Below, piece by piece: positions 15,194 to 24,033 of a stretch of DNA of 38,356 nt; positions within the stretch are counted from its first letter, which is position 1; every line of letters starts with the position of its first letter. This DNA is from Gemmata sp. (GTDB lineage: Bacteria; Planctomycetota; Planctomycetia; Gemmatales; Gemmataceae): contig JANWYJ010000009.1 of NCBI GenBank assembly GCA_025055115.1, forward strand, positions 1 through 38,356, given 5' to 3'. A program made the position numbers and the translations under genes. The notes under the pieces are model-generated. The model was not told the origin of the DNA and did not search any database. It saw only the letters and a program-made list of their open reading frames with translations.

Positions 15194-18100
15194 ATGCGCG
15201 TTCGTAGTTGGCTTATCCGCGGGTTGATCCTCGCTGGCGTGGCAGCCATTGTCGCGCTGGCGTGGTTGGCCAATTCGTGGGTCAGCCCCGAGCGGGTGCG
15301 CGCCCAGGTGATTCAAACACTCGCCGCGCAATTTGAGGATGTCGAAATTCATGTCGGATCGGCCCGATTGCGGATTTTGGGCGGAATCGCCGTGACCGAC
15401 CTCCGCCTCGGCCGCCGGGGCGATCCGCCTGATCAGCCGTTGCTCGTGGTACCGCAGGCCATCCTTTATCACGACAAAGAGAAGCTCAACCACGGCCATT
15501 TGGTCATTCGCAAAGTGGAATTAGAAAGCCCCACGCTGCGCGTCGAGCGCAGCCCCAGTGGGCGGTGGAATTGGGCCGATGTCATGAAACCCGGGCCAGC
15601 CGATCGGCCGATTCCGTCATTTGTCATCAAAAATGGCACTCTGGCTCTGATCGATCACACATCGGGGGCCTTGCCGGCAATCACCTTCACCGAGGTGCAA
15701 GGTACCCTGGTGAACGATCCTCTACCCACCCTCACGGTTCAGGGGGCGGCGGTCACCGCTACGTATGGAGCGGTGAGCTGGCGCGGTCGATTCCATCGCC
15801 TGACCCACCATCTGGCCTTGTCGGTGGAAGTCAGCGCCTTGCCGTTGGGCGAAACCGCTTTGGCGATGGCGGCCCGCTATGCCCCGGAGCTGGTGCCCCA
15901 TCTCGACAAACTGACCGCCACGGCCAAAGTGCGGGCCGACCTGACCTACACCCCCGAGACTGGCGCCTGGCGGCACAAAGTGACCTTGCACGTGACCGAC
16001 GCCCGCTTTGAACATCCCGACTTGCCGTGGCCCCTCGAAAACATCACCGCCACCGTCCAGAGTGAAAATGGCTTCATTTCCGTCGATCGGGCTACGGCCC
16101 GCATTGGTGCGGCGAAGGTGACACTCTCACTGGAAACACGCCCCGACCTGCCCGCCGCCAGCCGGACCAGCAGTGGACATCTGGCCGCTGGGACCACCCC
16201 AACCGACGATCCTCTGCGCAAGCTCGAAAACAACCTGCAACGCCTCGAGGTCACCGCGACCGACATTCCCTTGCGTGATAGCCTCTTTGAACGCTTGCCG
16301 GACAAGCTCCAGCGTGTCCGGCGCATGTTCAACCCCACCGGCGTGGTGGATGTCAGCTACAAGTTTCACCGCGATGGCGCCGGCTGGCGGCGGGAACTGG
16401 AAGTCCGACCCAAGCAAGTGGGGATGATGTATGAGAAATTCCGTTATCCGGTCGCGGATGTTCGCGGAGTTGTCAAAAAATTGAACACCCACACGGGCAG
16501 CGAAACCATCACGCTCAATCTCGTCGGCAGCGCTGCGGGGCAGTTGATCACCGTGACCGGCACCATCGACGGCGATGGCGACGATCCGGCCATCAATATC
16601 AACGTGGCTGGGTCCAACATGCCTTTGGATGAGCAGGTCTATGCTGCCCTGCCGGTGAAGTACGCGGCGATGGTCCGCAAATTCAATGCCACGGCCCGCG
16701 GTGATTTCCTGGTGAAAATCACCCAGCCCCACGGCGTCAATCTCTGTGAAAACGAAATCCGCATCGACGTCAAGGATGGCCACCTCCATTACAGCGAATT
16801 TCCCTACACCCTGCAAAAACTCAAAGGCCGCCTGGTCATTCGTACCACGATGACTGACCCCGCCCGGCCATTGCGACCTGGGGAACCGCGGCAACCGCTG
16901 CCCGACCGCGACGAAATCCTCTTCGATCACTTCACCGCCCTCCATGGCGCGGCCCCCGTGTGGATGCACGGTTCCAAGCGAATCGCCCCCAATGGCCACG
17001 ACCATGTCGTGGTGCTGCACATTGGCGGTACCATGGTGCCGCTTGATGACGAATTGAAAAAGGCCCTGGCGACAGTACGGATTGATGAATGGTGGGACGC
17101 CCTGGCACCGCGGGGCCACATCACGTTTGAAGCCGATGTCGAAGTGATCGACCGGGCACCCGACCCACGCACCCCGCAACGCATCCCCCCGCTCGACCCT
17201 GCCAACGACATCCAATTATCGCTCAAATTCAGCGGCCCAACCATCACCCCCACCTTCTTCCCCTACGAATTGACAGAAACTTCCGGTGTGCTGGACTATC
17301 ACAAAAACCGCCTTCAGTTCACCCATCTGGCTGGGCGGCATGGCACTTCGCGGGTGAAGCTGGCAGCCGGGGAGGTACGCTTCTTCCCCCAAGGGATGGT
17401 GTGGGCCAATCTGGGTGGCTTGGAAGCCAAGCCGTTGGTGGTCGATGAGGCCTTGGTAAAAGCTTTGCCGGGAAAATTGGGGCCTGCTGTGGCCGAGTTG
17501 CAACTGCAGGGTCCGATGGAGCTGCTTGTCAAACATCTGGTGGTGTTGAGTCCGCCGGAGGCCCCCGCGGCGGCAGTGCCCAACCCACCGGCGCTAGGAC
17601 CTGTGGCGGCGACCTCAGAACCACGGCCCGACCCGGTCGTGTATTGGGATGGCGAATTGCGGTTCTTGGGAGCGTCGTTCGACACGGGTATTGCGTGGGA
17701 GGAGGTGGTGGGGGCGTGGGCTTGCCGCGGACGCTATGAAGGCACCCACCTGGGCGCAGTGCGGGGGAATGTCTGGCTGGAACGCGCTACGGTGTCGGGG
17801 GTACCGGTGAAGGCCTTGACCTGTCAGCTCAAGACCGAAGCGCAACTTCCTGATCCGGCCCGCCCCGGCCAGTACCTGCCCCCCACGCTGCAATTTCTCC
17901 AGGCCACCGGCGACGTGTTCAGCGGGGCGTTGGTCGGCCAGGCCCGCGTCGTGCCGACCACCCCCCCCCGTTACGAAGTCTGGCTGACCCTGACCGATGC
18001 CAAACTCGAAGAAGTGGCCAAACACTACAAACTCGGCTCCGATGCCGACCTCAGCGGCATCGCCCAGGCCCAGTTGCTCGTGTACAACCGCTGCGACCCG

Positions 18101-18586
18101 AAAACCGGGCAATGGCTCGTCGAAGGCGCAGGCAAAATCGATGTCCCCCATGGCCGCATGTACAATCTGCCCATCATCCTGGATTTGGTCAAAGTTCTCA
18201 AACTCCAAACCCCCGACAAAACCGCCTTCGAACAAGCCCATGCCGTCTTTCGCCTTCAGGGCGACCGCATCAAAGTCGATCAGTTGGATTTAGTCGGCAA
18301 AGCGATTTGCGTCGGCGGTTCCGGTGAGCTGGATACCCAAGGGGATTATGTGAAGTTCGACTTTTATACGATTTGGTCGAAAGTTCTTCACGAAATGAAC
18401 CCGCTGGGAGACATTACAGCGTTTTTGAGCAAAAACCTCTTTACGATCAAACTGGTGCGGGAAAACGGCGAACTGAAGTACAAGCCCGAGCCGGTACCGT
18501 TGGTGACCGAACCGGCCAAAGCCGTCGTCAATCGCTTGAAACGAGGCGTTGGGCAACTGATGGGCCGACAGGCCCCTTCACGCTAA
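15194..18586 (+). CDS. AsmA-like envelope protein, 1130 residues
   Basis: Very large exported protein of the AsmA/TamB/YhdP type, thought to bridge the inner and outer membranes and carry lipids. One N-terminal membrane helix (about 7-27) is followed by an almost wholly beta-strand periplasmic region with repeats of the amphipathic strand pattern typical of the family. An AsmA-type start (QTLAAQFEDVEIHVGSARL, about 42-60) and a C-terminal AsmA-type block are seen; the latter includes GRMYNLPIILDLVKVL, KTAFEQAHAVFRLQGDRI and CVGGSGELDTQGDYVKFDF (about 990-1060). The middle has low-complexity Pro/Ala linkers near 315-330 and 795-815. GGACGG lies close upstream of the start. An LptF/LptG permease follows after 41 bp, which supports a job in lipid or lipopolysaccharide transport. 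Confidence 0.8.
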   Translation: MRVRSWLIRGLILAGVAAIVALAWLANSWVSPERVRAQVIQTLAAQFEDVEIHVGSARLRILGGIAVTDLRLGRRGDPPDQPLLVVPQAILYHDKEKLNHGHLVIRKVELESPTLRVERSPSGRWNWADVMKPGPADRPIPSFVIKNGTLALIDHTSGALPAITFTEVQGTLVNDPLPTLTVQGAAVTATYGAVSWRGRFHRLTHHLALSVEVSALPLGETALAMAARYAPELVPHLDKLTATAKVRADLTYTPETGAWRHKVTLHVTDARFEHPDLPWPLENITATVQSENGFISVDRATARIGAAKVTLSLETRPDLPAASRTSSGHLAAGTTPTDDPLRKLENNLQRLEVTATDIPLRDSLFERLPDKLQRVRRMFNPTGVVDVSYKFHRDGAGWRRELEVRPKQVGMMYEKFRYPVADVRGVVKKLNTHTGSETITLNLVGSAAGQLITVTGTIDGDGDDPAININVAGSNMPLDEQVYAALPVKYAAMVRKFNATARGDFLVKITQPHGVNLCENEIRIDVKDGHLHYSEFPYTLQKLKGRLVIRTTMTDPARPLRPGEPRQPLPDRDEILFDHFTALHGAAPVWMHGSKRIAPNGHDHVVVLHIGGTMVPLDDELKKALATVRIDEWWDALAPRGHITFEADVEVIDRAPDPRTPQRIPPLDPANDIQLSLKFSGPTITPTFFPYELTETSGVLDYHKNRLQFTHLAGRHGTSRVKLAAGEVRFFPQGMVWANLGGLEAKPLVVDEALVKALPGKLGPAVAELQLQGPMELLVKHLVVLSPPEAPAAAVPNPPALGPVAATSEPRPDPVVYWDGELRFLGASFDTGIAWEEVVGAWACRGRYEGTHLGAVRGNVWLERATVSGVPVKALTCQLKTEAQLPDPARPGQYLPPTLQFLQATGDVFSGALVGQARVVPTTPPRYEVWLTLTDAKLEEVAKHYKLGSDADLSGIAQAQLLVYNRCDPKTGQWLVEGAGKIDVPHGRMYNLPIILDLVKVLKLQTPDKTAFEQAHAVFRLQGDRIKVDQLDLVGKAICVGGSGELDTQGDYVKFDFYTIWSKVLHEMNPLGDITAFLSKNLFTIKLVRENGELKYKPEPVPLVTEPAKAVVNRLKRGVGQLMGRQAPSR

Positions 18587-18627
18587 ATACAGGTGTCATC
18601 GGGTGTGATGTCTCGTAGGAGTTGTTT

Positions 18628-19863
18628 GTGCTGGGCACGACGCTCAATCGAATGATCTTCTGGGAACTGGTGCGGGTGTTTTTGCTGTCGTTGGGCACCC
18701 TGACCAGTTTGTTCCTCATTGCCGGGGTTGTCGATCAGGCTTCCAAGCAAGGCCTGTCGATCGGCCAGATTGTCCGGATTGTCCCCCTTTTGATTCCCAG
18801 CATGCTGCCCCTGACGATTCCTGCGACGACCTTATTCGCCTCGTGTGTGGTTTACGGGCGATTGGCGCACGACAACGAAGTCATTGCCCTCAAAGCTGCC
18901 GGCGTGCATCTGTTCGGCATTGTCAAACCGGCGTTGCTCTTGGGCCTCATCACCACGGGCACCACGCTCTATCTGTCCCATTCGGTCATTCCCAACACGC
19001 AAAAGTTGCTCTACGTTCAGGTCCTCTCCGACCCTGAGGAAGTGATCTACAACATGCTCCGCCGCGACCGTTGCTTACGCCACCCCAATCAGCCGTATGT
19101 GGTGTATGTCCGCGATGTCCAAGGCCAGCGCTTGATCGACGTAGTGATTAAACAGCGCGAAAAAGCGGAAGATAAAACCACCGGCGCGACGGTTTACACC
19201 GGCTACGGCCTGGTTTTCCGCACTCCCGAAGCGCAAATCCGCGTCGACCGCGACGCCGGCCTCATGACGATCATTTCCAATCACTTCGTCATCTACGATA
19301 AAGCGGCTATGGGAACGACGACCCAAGCCGGGCCTATCACCCGGCCGTTGCCCGATTCGGTCAGCGGCAAAGACGCCATGCAGAAGATCAGCGTCATTCC
19401 CTGGGATCAGTTGCCCCGCCGGATTGCGCAAGTGGAACTCGAACTGGCCGAAATCCTCCGCCAACGCAGCCAAACCCAAGCCGCGGTGGATCAGGTGGAA
19501 GATGCGCAATTGCGGCTGGTTCTCCAGAACGAAATGCGCAACTATCAGTATCAGATCGACATGAAATCGCGGCAGATCCGCAACCTGCAAGCGGAAATCC
19601 ACATGCGGCCCGCGATCGCCGTCAGCTGTTTGGTATTCGCCCTGATCGGCTGTCCGGTGGGGATTTGGGCCAATCGGGCCGATTACCTGAGTACCTTTGT
19701 GATGTGCTTTTTGCCCACCCTGGTGATTTACTACCCCCTTTTGCTGGCCGGGGCCGATTTGGGCAAAAACGGCCGCATCCCCATTGCCCTCGGCTGTTGG
19801 CTGGCCGACATCGTTATGGGGCTACTGGCGGTGCTACTGCTGTGGCGACTTCTCCGCCGTTAG
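18628..19863 (+). CDS. LptF/LptG family permease
   Basis: Membrane subunit of the LPS-export ABC transporter type, or a related lipid exporter, 411 residues. The first helix contains MIFWELVRVFLLSLG; two further helices cover about 45-70 and 95-115, with SMLPLTIPATTLFASCVVYGRL, a family hallmark. A periplasmic jellyroll spans about 120-260, a helical linker about 265-322, and three C-terminal helices follow (about 325-408), including FALIGCPVGIWA. GTG at 18628 is chosen because AGGAG is 6 nt upstream; the TTG at 18622 would abut the ribosome site. Only one such subunit is encoded here, so its partner and the LptB ATPase must lie elsewhere. It is probably co-transcribed with the AsmA-like gene. 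Confidence 0.88.
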   Translation: MLGTTLNRMIFWELVRVFLLSLGTLTSLFLIAGVVDQASKQGLSIGQIVRIVPLLIPSMLPLTIPATTLFASCVVYGRLAHDNEVIALKAAGVHLFGIVKPALLLGLITTGTTLYLSHSVIPNTQKLLYVQVLSDPEEVIYNMLRRDRCLRHPNQPYVVYVRDVQGQRLIDVVIKQREKAEDKTTGATVYTGYGLVFRTPEAQIRVDRDAGLMTIISNHFVIYDKAAMGTTTQAGPITRPLPDSVSGKDAMQKISVIPWDQLPRRIAQVELELAEILRQRSQTQAAVDQVEDAQLRLVLQNEMRNYQYQIDMKSRQIRNLQAEIHMRPAIAVSCLVFALIGCPVGIWANRADYLSTFVMCFLPTLVIYYPLLLAGADLGKNGRIPIALGCWLADIVMGLLAVLLLWRLLRR

Positions 19864-19954
19864 GGGCGTTTCCGGGAAATGGGCCAGCGTGGGGGGGGCC
19901 GACCGGGAGGTATTCGGCCCGTCGTGGGTGGCCGAGGAATCGCACCGGGAGCCA

Positions 19955-20061
19955 GTGCGCGGTTCAGCCTCGCCGCAATGGTCTGCGCTTTTGTGGACAC
20001 TGATTTCGACCAACAGGTCGTCTTCGTGCGTGCGGTGTAGCCTCGCCGCGATAGTCTGCGC
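19955..20061. repeat. 34-bp direct repeat pair, 73-bp period
   Basis: Copies at 19955-19988 and 20028-20061 agree at 28 of 34 positions, with AGCCTCGCCGC in both. The 39-bp spacer is unique. The second copy runs into an inverted repeat CGCCGG/CCGGCG at 20059-20078, which could terminate the FKBP gene arriving from the right. No gene is supported in 19864-20113. Confidence 0.8.
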
Positions 20062-20113
20062 CGGACGAACGCCCGGCGGCGCTGGAACCCCGCAATGGCA
20101 GTACGTGTGGTGG

Positions 20114-20557
20114 TTATTTGACTTCAAACAGTTCGATTTCAAAAACGAGGGTGGCATTGGGGGGAATGACCTTGCCTGCGCCGCGTTCACCGTAGGCCAG
20201 ATGAGCGGGGATTTTCAGGCGGCGAATACCGCCGGGTTTCATGCCGGGGATACCTTCTTGCCAGCCCTTGATGAGTTTGCCCAGGGGGAATTCGGCCTTC
20301 TCGCCGCGGTCGTAGCTGCTGTCGAACTTGGTGGCTTTATCGTCGGTCAGCCAACCGGTGTAGTGAATCACCACGGTGGCCCCCGGTTTCACCGCAGCCC
20401 CTTGCCCTTCCTTGACATCCCAAATTTCCAAGCCGGAGTCGGTTTTCTTCCATTCCTTGGCATCCAAGGGGGGCCGGACCGGTTTTTTCTCCTCCCCCGC
20501 GGCATACGACATCATCAGGAATACTCCAACAAGTGTACAGATTCTGAACCGGCCCAT
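20114..20557 (-). CDS. FKBP-type peptidyl-prolyl isomerase, exported
   Basis: Single-domain FKBP prolyl cis-trans isomerase of 147 residues with an N-terminal signal peptide (about 1-26, MGRFRICTLVGVF), so it probably works in the periplasm on protein folding. The FKBP core runs from about residue 50 to 147: GATVVIHYTGWL, KFDSSYDRG, FPLGKLIKGWQEGIPGMK, and IPAHLAYGERG before the last strand TLVFEIELFEV. The active-site aromatic and aspartate positions appear intact. The start at 20557 has GGGGAGAG about 8 nt upstream. The longer frame starting at 20581 would add eight residues ahead of the signal peptide and lacks support. Confidence 0.92.
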   Translation of the reverse strand: MGRFRICTLVGVFLMMSYAAGEEKKPVRPPLDAKEWKKTDSGLEIWDVKEGQGAAVKPGATVVIHYTGWLTDDKATKFDSSYDRGEKAEFPLGKLIKGWQEGIPGMKPGGIRRLKIPAHLAYGERGAGKVIPPNATLVFEIELFEVK

Positions 20558-20592
20558 TGTCGATCTCTCCCCGAGAACCATTCGCTGCCAGG

Positions 20593-20751
20593 GCTTTCAT
20601 CACCGCGGCTTTCATCACTGCGGCGAGGACTGCGAGCTGGTGGCCACTTCGTGTCGGTTGAGACACCCGTCGGTTACGACCACGCCGCGCACAATTCCCA
20701 GCTTGCAGCCAGTGTAACCAACCTATCTTGCAGCCAGTGTAACCAACCTAT
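20593..20751. repeat. Two tight tandem duplications
   Basis: A 15-bp unit GCTTTCATCACCGCG is repeated at 20593 and 20608 with one change, and a 25-bp unit (CTTGCAGCCAGTGTAACCAA plus CCTAT) is duplicated exactly at 20702-20726 and 20727-20751. They lie upstream of the FKBP gene and far downstream of the methyltransferase. Confidence 0.82.
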
Positions 20752-20806
20752 CCGCGACCAAGCTATTGGCCAGAGCTGTAGCGACCAAAGACGGTATTGG
20801 CTGTGG

Positions 20807-20955
20807 CCGTGGGGAGAACGACCGTGCCTGGGGCATCGCCGTTCGACCGAGATATAACCGACCAGGGTATCACCACCTGTCGTACAAATACGTGGCCATG
20901 GGGAGAACGACTGCGGTCATGGGGAGAACGACTCCGCCTGGGGCATCGCGGCCTA
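20807..20955. repeat. Three copies of GGGGAGAACGAC unit
   Basis: Copies begin at about 20807, 20896 and 20917. The first and third continue into GCCTGGGGCATCGC and are about 34 bp long; the second is truncated and sits 21 bp before the third. There is no coding content. Confidence 0.7.
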
Positions 20956-21015
20956 GCGGGGCAAACTCATCGGGACCGATGGGGCTGGTGGTCAGGAGTT
21001 GATGCCATTTCCGCC

Positions 21016-21210
21016 GCATTATTTTTTCGCACTAGCCAGGTATTCTGCGCCGGGTCGTTCACCCGGTTATCGCTTTCTGAAGAGGTTGATTGTTCATGGT
21101 CTTGCTCGCCAAGCATCCTGCGATGGGTTGTTTATCCGGTGCTGGCGCTGGCCGCGGTGAGGGCATTATTTTTTTCGCACCAGCCAGGCATCCTGCGGCG
21201 GATTGCCGGT
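21016..21210. repeat. Three-copy repeat spilling out of gene end
   Basis: A unit centred on GCCAGGCATCCTGCG occurs at 21035, 21108 and 21183, intervals of 73 and 75 bp. The outer copies share a longer stretch from GCATTATTTTTTCGCAC. The right-hand copy covers the last codons and the stop of the methyltransferase gene; the other two lie downstream of it. Copies 1 and 2 also resemble each other to the right of the core (GGGT-GTT-A-CCGG). Confidence 0.78.
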
Positions 21211-22011
21211 GGCCCCTTGGGGGAGAAAGTCGAGAATTTCAAAGCGGGGTGTGAGCATGGCGCGGACGCACGCCGGCGGGTGGAAGGCGGCACAATGATT
21301 CGTCCCTGCCAATCCGGGGAGCCGAACTACCAACCGCCCAGCGCGGTAATCGGCGCGTTCGGCCCAACTCAATTCGGGGAGCAATGCATCCCCATGCAAC
21401 GACAGCAACAGCACCCCCCCGGGTTTCAGTACCCGGTGCAGTTCATCGAGCCAATGCTGCTGCAAGGGCTGCGGCAGATGGGTGAAGACGGAGAAAGCGC
21501 AGATCACGTCGAAGGAATCGTGGTCGTAAGCGAGGGGTGATTCGAGGGCATTGACGGTGCAGCGTGCGAAGGGCAGATGGTCAGCGCACCACTCAATAGC
21601 CAGCGGGTTAGCGTCGCACCCATGCAGTTGCGCTGGCGTGTGCCGCCAATGACGCAGGACGCGGCCACAACCGCAGCCGAAATCGAGAAGGTGGGTCGAT
21701 TCCTCCAAGCGAATACCGTGGCGGTGCAGCAGGGCTGTGAGCATGGTCGCCGCCCGCTGCCCGCTGGCGAGAAACCACGCGGCATCGTCGGTCCCGGCGA
21801 CCCAGCGGCGCAATAGCTCCGGGGGCAGTGGCGGTTCGTCGTCGGGGCGGGGGGCGGGGCGGTCGCGGCGCGGGCTTTTGAGGCGGTAGTTTTCGTAGGC
21901 CAGCCGCTGGCATTCTGCCAGCAGCAGGTGGTTTTCTCGTTCACGGGCTTCCAGCCGCTGGAGAAGCGGCGTCAAACCAGGAACCCACCGCAACAGGTTG
22001 CGTGTGCGCAT
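21166..22011 (-). CDS. SAM-dependent methyltransferase
   Basis: Class I methyltransferase of 281 residues. A helical N terminus (1-45, ERENHLLLAECQRLAYENYRL) could be a short coiled coil. The SAM-binding motif I is LLDFGCGCGRVLRHW (108-122), followed by GCDANPLAIEW (acidic residue for the ribose), FDVICAFSVFTHLP (167-180) and LHRVLKPGGVLLLSLHG. This resembles methyltransferases found in glycan clusters. Its ATG is separated by a single base from the stop codon of the upstream glycosyltransferase (TAATATG on the minus strand), so the two are translationally coupled. The substrate is unknown, perhaps the glycan made by its neighbour. The 3' end is the source of a downstream repeat array. Confidence 0.88.
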   Translation of the reverse strand: MRTRNLLRWVPGLTPLLQRLEARERENHLLLAECQRLAYENYRLKSPRRDRPAPRPDDEPPLPPELLRRWVAGTDDAAWFLASGQRAATMLTALLHRHGIRLEESTHLLDFGCGCGRVLRHWRHTPAQLHGCDANPLAIEWCADHLPFARCTVNALESPLAYDHDSFDVICAFSVFTHLPQPLQQHWLDELHRVLKPGGVLLLSLHGDALLPELSWAERADYRAGRLVVRLPGLAGTNHCAAFHPPACVRAMLTPRFEILDFLPQGATGNPPQDAWLVRKK

Positions 22012-22012
22012 A

Positions 22013-23023
22013 TTACGCCTTCCAAAATCGTAACAACTCGTAGCGCAGAAACGCCCACAATCCGCGCACCGCCAGCAGGCTCTTCTGGGCTTTCTGCCGC
22101 CGCCCTGTGACGAAGCGACCGGCTGCTTCGAGCAACTTCAGCCCGATTTGCACCGGGGTATCGAGTGTGACCAACAGCTTGTAGAGAAACAGTAACGCGG
22201 GGTGGCTGCCGGTTTTGCGGAAGTAACGAACATAGCCAATGGCGACGTTGGGCGCGGCAAAATGGATGTTGGCACGCCCGGCGGCGCGCCCGTGGTGGAC
22301 AATTTCCACCTCGGATACAAACAACAGTGGACCGCGGCGGTTCACCTGCGTCGAGAGATCGATATCTTCCACGCCGAAGGGATAGCCTTCATCCCAGCGG
22401 CCCGCCTGCTCAAAAACTTCGCGCGATAAAAACACCGCCGCGCCCATCAGGACTTCGACCGAGCGGATTTGCGTGGGGTCGAAGGTCGCTCGGCGGTAGT
22501 CGTAGTAGGCTCGGCGGAACAAGCGCGTCCAGCGGAGAAGACTCAGTTTGTGGAACAGGGCGGCCAGCGTGGGTCGCCGCCGGTACGACACCTGAAACAG
22601 CCCATCGCTGCCACGCAGTCGGGGGCCGAACATGCCGGCCCGGGGATGCGCTTCGGCCCAAGCAAGCAGTTGCTGCAGGGTATTCGGAGGAACCAGGGTA
22701 TCGTTATTGAGAAACAGCAGAAAACGACCCCGGGAGGCTGCCGCGGCCTGGTTGCTGGCCGAGGCGAAGCCGCGATTGTCGGCATTGCGGATGAGCAGCA
22801 CCTGCGGGAACTCCGCCGCGACCATTTCCGCTGCGCCGTCGGTGGAGCCGTTGTCGGCCACAATCACTTCAAACGACACACCTTGCGGCTGATCGAACAA
22901 CGATTGCAAGCAGCGCCGCAACAACGTCGCACAATTCCAATTGGCAATACACACCGAGACATCCGGCACTGGCAGTAAACTGCGGCTAGCCGGAGGTTTG
23001 GGTGCGGCGCGCACCTGAGCCAT
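22013..23023 (-). CDS. Family 2 glycosyltransferase
   Basis: GT-A fold glycosyltransferase, 336 residues, similar to rhamnosyltransferase-like family 2 enzymes of envelope polysaccharide synthesis. The nucleotide-binding start is VSVCIANWNCATLLRRCLQS (23-42), then VIVADNGSTDGA (54-64), NRGFASASNQA (83-92) and the metal motif FLNNDTLVPP (104-113, D108). GVEDIDLSTQ is placed as the catalytic-base region. No membrane helix is apparent apart from a hydrophobic C-terminal part. The start at 23023 has AGGAT about 9 nt upstream; the longer frame includes unlikely sequence. It is coupled to the methyltransferase downstream. Confidence 0.9.
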   Translation of the reverse strand: MAQVRAAPKPPASRSLLPVPDVSVCIANWNCATLLRRCLQSLFDQPQGVSFEVIVADNGSTDGAAEMVAAEFPQVLLIRNADNRGFASASNQAAAASRGRFLLFLNNDTLVPPNTLQQLLAWAEAHPRAGMFGPRLRGSDGLFQVSYRRRPTLAALFHKLSLLRWTRLFRRAYYDYRRATFDPTQIRSVEVLMGAAVFLSREVFEQAGRWDEGYPFGVEDIDLSTQVNRRGPLLFVSEVEIVHHGRAAGRANIHFAAPNVAIGYVRYFRKTGSHPALLFLYKLLVTLDTPVQIGLKLLEAAGRFVTGRRQKAQKSLLAVRGLWAFLRYELLRFWKA

Positions 23024-23150
23024 GATCGCATCCTGCAGGCAGCAGAAATTCGAAACCGAGCGGAGGTTGTACCACGCTCGCCATTGACCGGTCAATGGCG
23101 ACCCGCGGGCCACCACCGCGACCACCCAGCCGGTGAGATGGACGGCAACC

Positions 23151-23226
23151 GTGCGACCGAGTTAAATGCGACTTCTCACGGGGGATAGGATTGGAAAGCT
23201 ACTGTGCGACCGAGTTAATGGCGACC
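23151..23226. repeat. 22-bp repeat duplicating a gene end
   Basis: GTGCGACCGAGTTAA occurs at 23151 and 23204 (53-bp period, 20 of 22 bases shared). The right copy contains the stop codon of the lipoprotein gene; the left copy is just downstream of it. Confidence 0.75.
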
Positions 23227-23679
23227 AGCCCCTTCCGGGGTTTCGACAAGGAAAGCGAAGTCGTGGTCGGTGCCGGGAAGCACTTCCCGCAGAATGCCGG
23301 ATTGATCCGGGCGAGCCAACCGCGCCGGGAAAGACGGTTCCGCCGAAGCCGAGAGCGGCTGTGGCCATGCTGCGGCCGGAGCTAAGGCCACGCGATACCA
23401 ACCGGGGGGGATGTGGGTCGAACCGTCGAACTGCAATTGGAAGCGGCCGTCGGGACCGGTTTCCCCATAGGCCGGTTTTCCCCGGCCACCTCGCTGCGGG
23501 TCCGGAGCAAAAACAACCAGCCCCCCCACCACCGGTTGGCCGTTGAAGATCAGGCGTCCACGGACCGTGGCCGGCTCCGGCGCGGGCGATGCAGAACCAC
23601 AACCGCTACTAGGACAAAGACTTGCGAATAATACTAGGACTGCGACCAGCCCCACAACCCCCCACCGGCGTGACTTCAT
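23215..23679 (-). CDS. Small lipoprotein with transthyretin-like domain
   Basis: Predicted 154-residue lipoprotein of a type very common in Planctomycetes. A basic start (MKSRRW), a hydrophobic helix and a loose lipobox ending SSGC (cysteine at about 27) are followed by a beta-sandwich resembling carboxypeptidase-regulatory or transthyretin-like domains: ATVRGRLIFNGQPVVGGLVVFAP, then GETGPDGRFQLQF and PPGWYRVAL. No catalytic residues were seen. The start at 23679 is chosen over the ORF start six codons upstream because it gives a standard signal peptide. The last codons and stop have been duplicated downstream. Confidence 0.8.
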   Translation of the reverse strand: MKSRRWGVVGLVAVLVLFASLCPSSGCGSASPAPEPATVRGRLIFNGQPVVGGLVVFAPDPQRGGRGKPAYGETGPDGRFQLQFDGSTHIPPGWYRVALAPAAAWPQPLSASAEPSFPARLARPDQSGILREVLPGTDHDFAFLVETPEGAGRH

Positions 23680-23907
23680 AACGTACCATCCTGCCATCCG
23701 TGACAGCGGCTCAAAGCCCCCCGGCCCGTCTCACTTCGTCATCGGCTAATGGACGCCAGCAGATTCAATACCGCTGGGCAACTCCATGCAGCGTTGTAGG
23801 AAAATCAACGCTTCTTCGATATTCGCTACCACCGACTGTGATCCGGCGGTTCCACAGCTCCGCGGCACAACCGGCCTATTTTCATCATTCTCTCACCATT
23901 CTCCCCC

Positions 23908-23936
23908 TTGATTCTCTAGACTGGTCAGACTAGTAT
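23908..23936 (+). promoter_or_regulatory. Candidate promoter of tetR-efflux operon
   Basis: TTGATT (23908-23913), a 17-bp spacer, TAGTAT (23931-23936). It lies in the least GC-rich part of the gap, about 100 bp before the TetR start. Confidence 0.5.
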
Positions 23937-23984
23937 AACCACACTTACGACTAGTCCAATCGGTCTATTGGGTGGCGACTAGAA
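23919..23984. promoter_or_regulatory. Cluster of GACTAGTC-like operator boxes
   Basis: The palindrome GACTAGTC is exact at 23949-23956, with near matches GACTGGTC at 23919, GACTAGTA at 23928 and GACTAGAA at 23977. Two boxes overlap the promoter spacer and -10 box, as expected for autoregulation by the TetR protein encoded just downstream. Binding is inferred from position only. Confidence 0.45.
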
Positions 23985-24033
23985 CGGAAATTGAGAATTT
24001 ATCGAAACTTAGGAGAATTCTCGCGGGTAGCGA

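Noticed and set aside
16127-17215. 362-residue minus-strand ORF
   Set aside because: Shadow of the AsmA-like gene, which has a membrane helix, family motifs and a downstream partner.
19784-20857. 357-residue plus-strand ORF
   Set aside because: It runs antisense through the well-supported FKBP gene and through several repeats, and has no recognisable domain.
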